In this document: piece after piece, positions 23,721-25,776 of the stretch
How the letters are laid out: every line of letters starts with the position of its first letter
How positions within the stretch are numbered: position 1 is the first letter of the stretch
NCBI GenBank assembly: GCA_016839955.1
Contig: JAEOTI010000620.1
Location: forward strand, 1 to 25,776
DNA from: Candidatus Hodarchaeota archaeon
GTDB lineage: Archaea > Asgardarchaeota > Heimdallarchaeia > Hodarchaeales > YT1-057
Length of the DNA: 25,776 bases
Direction: 5' to 3'
Translations under genes and position numbers: made by a program
Notes under the pieces: generated by a model
What the model was told of the DNA's origin: nothing
Databases searched by the model: none
The model's input: only the letters and a program-made list of their open reading frames with translations

Positions 23721-24515
23721 TCAATCTGGTTGAAAAGTGCCTCCAAAAACTAACCAAGCAAGTGCAGTCTTAGCCACGAGGCTTAGAATGATGTACGCTC
23801 GTTCTCCATAGAGATAATCTTTCCAAGGCCCAATTTGTTTGTATTGCAGCACCATATTGATTGCAAAGCAGTTGAAGAGGCTGAATTCTACAAAATAAAT
23901 AGCATAAACAAAATCCGGTACTTCTCCACCTGTAACTTGAATGTTTAGAAAATAAGCCGTAATTACTATCCAGGGGACAATTCCTGCAATAGTTCCAAAA
24001 ATAAATGCAGTCCAGTCAGTATTCTCAGTAGTCTGGTTATGAAGTTCCATCATCCAACCAAAAAGGATCATCATTGCATTCATCATAAAAATAAGAAATA
24101 GAGCCCAAAAATCCCAGACTCCAAAGAGTAAGGCAATAAAAGCAATCATTATAGAACTTGAGAAAGCATATTCAATCCAGCGATAAGGATTTATTTTTTT
24201 CCGTAGATTTTGGACATAAGAATCATATAATGGTCCAGCTACTGATAAATGGGCAATTGCAGACAAGAACAGGAACGATGCTACCAATGGACCAACCCAA
24301 TCAACAGTAAAGTATACTTCAGGGTTCGGTTCTATTGAAACAATGTTTTCATTTTCTACTTCAAAATTAAGATAGAAAGTGTAAACATCTCTACTAAAAT
24401 CATTGAAAAATCCTAAACCAACCATGATAAAGGCTTGTACTAGGTGCATTATTCCCATAAAAAGATTAAACTTTTTGAGATAGACAAAAGAAATTGGAGA
24501 TTCATCGACTTCCAT
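23721..24515 (-). CDS. Heliorhodopsin
   Basis: The 264-residue seven-helix protein carries the heliorhodopsin signatures. The retinal-binding lysine lies in SLVAKTALAWLVF (Lys249). The Schiff-base counterion glutamate lies in NPYRWIEYAFSSSIM (Glu115). Two conserved histidines are present in helix A (MGIMHLVQ, His24) and helix B (AIAHL, His89). MMNAMMILFGWMME, GIVPWIVI and WKDYLYGE are also typical. Heliorhodopsins bind all-trans retinal, have an inverted topology with the N-terminus inside, have long photocycles and do not pump like type-1 rhodopsins; signalling or enzyme-regulating roles are proposed. ATG at 24515 is preferred over the TTG 13 codons upstream because AAGGAAG lies about 8 bases before it and the numbering then matches known members. 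No retinal-synthesis gene is in the window. A pseudogene copy of the helix-G end lies at 14754-14826. Confidence 0.9.
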   Translation of the reverse strand: MEVDESPISFVYLKKFNLFMGIMHLVQAFIMVGLGFFNDFSRDVYTFYLNFEVENENIVSIEPNPEVYFTVDWVGPLVASFLFLSAIAHLSVAGPLYDSYVQNLRKKINPYRWIEYAFSSSIMIAFIALLFGVWDFWALFLIFMMNAMMILFGWMMELHNQTTENTDWTAFIFGTIAGIVPWIVITAYFLNIQVTGGEVPDFVYAIYFVEFSLFNCFAINMVLQYKQIGPWKDYLYGERAYIILSLVAKTALAWLVFGGTFQPD

Positions 24516-24573
24516 TTCAAGTTCTTCCTTCTGAATAATTAGATGCCAATTCAATGAAAATTGTTTGATGGCT

Positions 24574-24580
24574 CTATAAG
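24574..24580 (-). promoter_or_regulatory. TATA-like box of the heliorhodopsin gene
   Basis: CTTATAG on the minus strand is about 62 bases before the ATG at 24515. It would place the transcript start near 24552, giving a leader of about 37 bases that contains the AAGGAAG ribosome site. Confidence 0.3.
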
Positions 24581-24695
24581 ATAGTTATATCGGAGAAATA
24601 TTGCCAATAAAAATAGAATTGCACTGACCTGATATCGATTTATTCCATTGAAACCAGTTTGGCATTATATTATGGAATTATGGGGATCAAGGTCA

Positions 24696-24776
24696 ATGAA
24701 ATATGGAATAACAATTCAAAATTATGGAATTGCATCTAATCCTGAAGAAATAGCGGATTTAGCTAAAAATAACTAA
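24696..24776 (+). pseudogene. 5' remnant of a luciferase-like (F420/flavin) oxidoreductase gene
   Basis: The plus strand encodes MKYGITIQNYGI, then ASNPEEIADLAK, NN and TAA: 26 codons. This is the N-terminal first strand and helix of luciferase-like monooxygenase family proteins, which usually begin MK(Y/F)G(I/L)xxPNxG followed by a helix like LAELAREAEEAGWDG. The similarity ends at the helix, where the sequence enters the 3' end of the oppositely oriented membrane-protein gene. The rest of the roughly 300-codon gene is missing. In archaea many such enzymes use coenzyme F420. Confidence 0.6.
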
Positions 24777-25776
24777 ATTTTGATCAAGGAGTAATCTCAA
24801 TTTGGAATAATCTTCATCATCAAAAGTTTCCACACCCTTCGTAATTACAGCAATCTGGTTACATGTCTCAAGAAATCGGCTTTCTAGGTTTTTACTATAT
24901 TGAATGGACTGTAATGTAAAGATTTTATCATGGATTCGTGCAACCGCATAAAATAGCCTATTAGAACGAATTGTATAGAAATCGCTTTCTTGAGAAATAT
25001 TTCCTGAAAAGCTAGTGATAGCAGCTACAAATCCTGCAGAGAGTATGGATTTTTCGTCCATCTCATCTATTTTCGTTTGGAAATTATACACGAAGAGTGG
25101 GATACCTGTCTCTTGTATGACAAGAAAAGTATCTAATCCTAAATTACTTGAGAGAATAATAAATAAGGGCATAATAATAATGAAGGCCAACGCTATACTC
25201 CGAAGTCCAGTGAAAATAGCTGCTCCTAACTCGCCCCCTTCGTAGTCCAATCCCATAACAAATGAATAAAAAACTAGAAAAATTATCAAAATCAGAGTTG
25301 TTCTCACTCTTCTCTGATCAGAACTAAGCAATCCCTGGTTGATCTGTTGTTTTCGTAGTAAAAATAGAGTAAAAACTGCAAAAGCCGCTATAAAAGGGAT
25401 TAAAAATCCATAAAGGAAACGTAATGGGTCTGATACTAAGTCAAATTCCCCAAATAAGACAACTTCCTCAATACTCACAACAATATCTTTTGGGAAGACA
25501 AAAAGGAAAAATATGGGGGTAATGCTTGACAAAAGGGCTGAAAATTTACCCCATGGACGTGAAATCAAACCATTGAATTCTAGTGTTGCAGCTAGTAACA
25601 CAAAGGACGCTAGAAACGCTAAAGCAAGTTCTGCTCGCTCTGTAATAAAAGGTCCTTCAGGATAGAGCCCTTGTAAAAGCCACTGTATACTTTGTACAAA
25701 TGGAAAAGCAGCCCATACGACAGTATTGGGAACCCCACGCTTTTCACCAAGATAAAGCATTCCTCCAGCACCCCCT
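24759..25776 (-). CDS. Multi-pass membrane protein with soluble sensor-like C-terminal domain (5' end outside window)
   Basis: At least 333 residues are visible and the reading frame stays open to the window edge (AGG before the first ATG), so the true start is probably outside. Six hydrophobic segments span about residues 15-210. The last of these leads into a soluble alpha/beta domain of about 120 residues (FLVIQETGIPLFVYNF..., then FVAAITSFS and FYTIRSNRLFYAVARI). This tail has the look of longin/roadblock-like sensor domains recurrent in Asgard proteins, but I cannot name a family. The last codons overlap the luciferase-like remnant on the other strand, so its C-terminus (LVIFS) may have been set by that rearrangement. 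It lies directly upstream of the heliorhodopsin gene on the same strand, with about 240 bases between them. Confidence 0.65.
   Translation of the reverse strand, partial: GGAGGMLYLGEKRGVPNTVVWAAFPFVQSIQWLLQGLYPEGPFITERAELALAFLASFVLLAATLEFNGLISRPWGKFSALLSSITPIFFLFVFPKDIVVSIEEVVLFGEFDLVSDPLRFLYGFLIPFIAAFAVFTLFLLRKQQINQGLLSSDQRRVRTTLILIIFLVFYSFVMGLDYEGGELGAAIFTGLRSIALAFIIIMPLFIILSSNLGLDTFLVIQETGIPLFVYNFQTKIDEMDEKSILSAGFVAAITSFSGNISQESDFYTIRSNRLFYAVARIHDKIFTLQSIQYSKNLESRFLETCNQIAVITKGVETFDDEDYSKLRLLLDQNLVIFS

Noticed and set aside
23721..24515. Light-driven ion pump (type-1 rhodopsin)
   Set aside because: The Schiff-base counterion is Glu in a WIEY context and the flanking motifs are those of heliorhodopsin; pump-type DTD/NTQ-like triads are not seen.

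Overview
The window most likely comes from an archaeon, and best fits an Asgard archaeon of the Heimdallarchaeia type. This is inferred from gene content, not from a marker gene. The DNA is AT-rich. It carries a heliorhodopsin gene and giant secreted beta-helix, LamG and beta-propeller surface proteins with archaeal-style C-terminal anchors. It also holds a remnant of a luciferase-like (F420-type) oxidoreductase gene and a multi-helix membrane protein whose soluble tail resembles a kind common in Asgard genomes. Putative promoters look archaeal (TATA-like boxes, possible leaderless starts). There are no rRNA, tRNA or CRISPR loci.

Layout. The left end (1-2950) has a decayed fragment on the minus strand, an orphan 489-residue membrane protein on the plus strand, and a convergent Eis-like acetyltransferase. 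From 3055 to 22500 the minus strand is devoted to very large cell-surface proteins. First comes a stand-alone beta-helix/Ig-like protein (3055-6288). Then come two tandem copies of a two-gene operon. In each copy a beta-helix/LamG/beta-helix/Ig-like protein is followed, through a translationally coupled start, by a seven-bladed FG-GAP/VCBS propeller protein with an unrecognised C-terminal region and a PEF-like anchor. From 22807 to the right edge there is an intact VapBC-type toxin-antitoxin pair, a heliorhodopsin, a 5' remnant of a luciferase-like oxidoreductase gene, and a membrane protein that runs off the window.

The most informative structure is the history of the tandem duplication. Each unit runs from the 3' tail of a decayed PIN-domain gene, through a hairpin terminator, the propeller gene and the helix gene, to the 3' tail of vapC. 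At about 15143-15150 the vapC tail of unit A is joined directly to the PIN-gene tail that starts unit B. This is what an unequal exchange between the ends of two PIN-family toxin genes would leave. Since the duplication, unit A has one LamG domain more than unit B (or B has lost one). Unit A's spacer also holds a back-to-back pair of gene tails: a heliorhodopsin helix-G remnant, lysine codon included, and a copy of the end of the 489-residue protein gene.

The paired surface genes keep the same Shine-Dalgarno spacing, the same hairpin terminator, a TATA-like box at the same distance and a nearly identical 28-base upstream block. They therefore look like a functional, co-regulated two-protein surface module rather than random paralogs. 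Function is unknown. Binding of glycans, cells or particles at the envelope is the natural inference from LamG, beta-helix and propeller domains.
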